Positions 63,531-64,000 of a stretch of 64,000 nt of DNA are shown here, piece by piece. Below the pieces are notes generated by a model. The model saw only the letters and a list, made by a program, of their open reading frames with translations. It did not search any database and was not told where the DNA came from. The position numbers and the translations under genes are program-made. Positions within the stretch are counted from its first letter, which is position 1. The number at the start of each line of letters is the position of its first letter. This DNA is from Chaunax sp. Z400 (taxonomy: Eukaryota > Chordata > Actinopteri > Lophiiformes > Chaunacidae): the NCBI GenBank assembly GCA_037577475.1, contig CM075202.1, forward strand, positions 6,367,001 to 6,431,000, given 5' to 3'.

Positions 63531-63800
63531 CACCCCACGCAAATCCCCTCAACTGTCAACCCCGCCATCCCTCCTCCTCACCCAGATGCCCCCTCTTCCA
63601 CACTGTTCTACACCCTATAATGACCCTGCCATCGCCAAATACCCCTACCCCACCTCACTCTTCCCACTGCTGTTTTATTCATATTATTTTTGATGTGGCC
63701 ACTAATTATGGGTAATTGTCTTCTATGCAGTAAAAAAAAAGAAAAGAGAAAATCCATCCAACATTTTCCAACACTCTGAAACCTTCATTTATTTACTTAC

Positions 63801-64000
63801 TCATTGGTGTCTTCGAACGCTGACATGATGTAAAAGTGAGAGAAAACTCTTGTCAAGATCTGTGAGGGGTCAACAACCAAGTCTAAACCCACAGGCAAAC
63901 CAAAGAGCGATGGAGTCAACTCCTCAAACAAACCTGGGAGTCTCTCCTCCCTAGTCCTCGGTCCGTGAACTATACACCTGAGCTGTGGTTTGATGCCCTG
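63801..64000 (-). CDS. Partial internal exon of an unidentified minus-strand gene, cut by the right edge
   Basis: The minus strand is open for all 200 bases from the window edge to a consensus donor, ATGA|gtaagt (donor 63795-63800), leaving two bases of a split codon. The frame includes LFEELTPSLFGLPVGLDLVV and FSHFYIMSAFEDTN. Amino acid use is balanced and not simple-sequence driven. I do not recognise the family. Reading past the donor meets TAA at once, as expected if it is a true exon end. The next exon on this strand would need a one-base start phase. None was found with confidence. Confidence 0.45.

Overview
The window is nuclear DNA from a ray-finned (teleost) fish, probably a percomorph. 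Genes are split by short GT-AG introns. There are many long CA/GT microsatellites and several teleost-type dispersed repeats. The order atp5mj - garem2 - hadhb combines genes found on human 14q and 2p23 (family knowledge). No prokaryotic operon, CRISPR array, plasmid or prophage feature is visible.

Layout. (1) Positions 1-9.7 kb, minus strand: fifteen intact, phase-compatible exons (1,529 codons, one exon of 2 kb) of a giant spectrin-repeat protein, best guess a nesprin (syne2-like). The gene continues off the left edge. (2) 10.6-14.2 kb, minus strand: five blocks that look like the next upstream exons of the same gene. All are broken by stops or frameshifts, so the 5' side is decayed while the 3' side is open. 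(3) 15.6-17.4 kb, plus strand: atp5mj, the 6.8-kDa ATP synthase proteolipid, 52 aa. (4) 19.1-32.2 kb, plus strand: garem2, 7 coding exons, 723 aa, with an upstream ORF. (5) 32.6-33.2 kb, minus strand: fossil exons of hadha, the alpha subunit of mitochondrial trifunctional protein, lying head-to-head with hadhb as in mammals but frameshifted. (6) 34.4-42.8 kb, plus strand: complete hadhb, 15 coding exons, 473 aa. (7) 42.8-64 kb: about 21 kb without a confirmed gene. It is rich in microsatellites and holds a CpG island (44.85-45.26 kb), a LINE 3' fragment, one weak exon-like block and one better exon-like block at the right edge, both on the minus strand.

How the parts relate: atp5mj and hadhb both encode mitochondrial energy proteins. 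hadhb needs an alpha subunit, whose local copy is dead, so a functional hadha must lie elsewhere. garem2 is a signalling adaptor that is simply syntenic with hadhb. Exon coordinates were read by hand from ORF continuity and GT/AG sites. Family assignments come from remembered protein families, not from a search.
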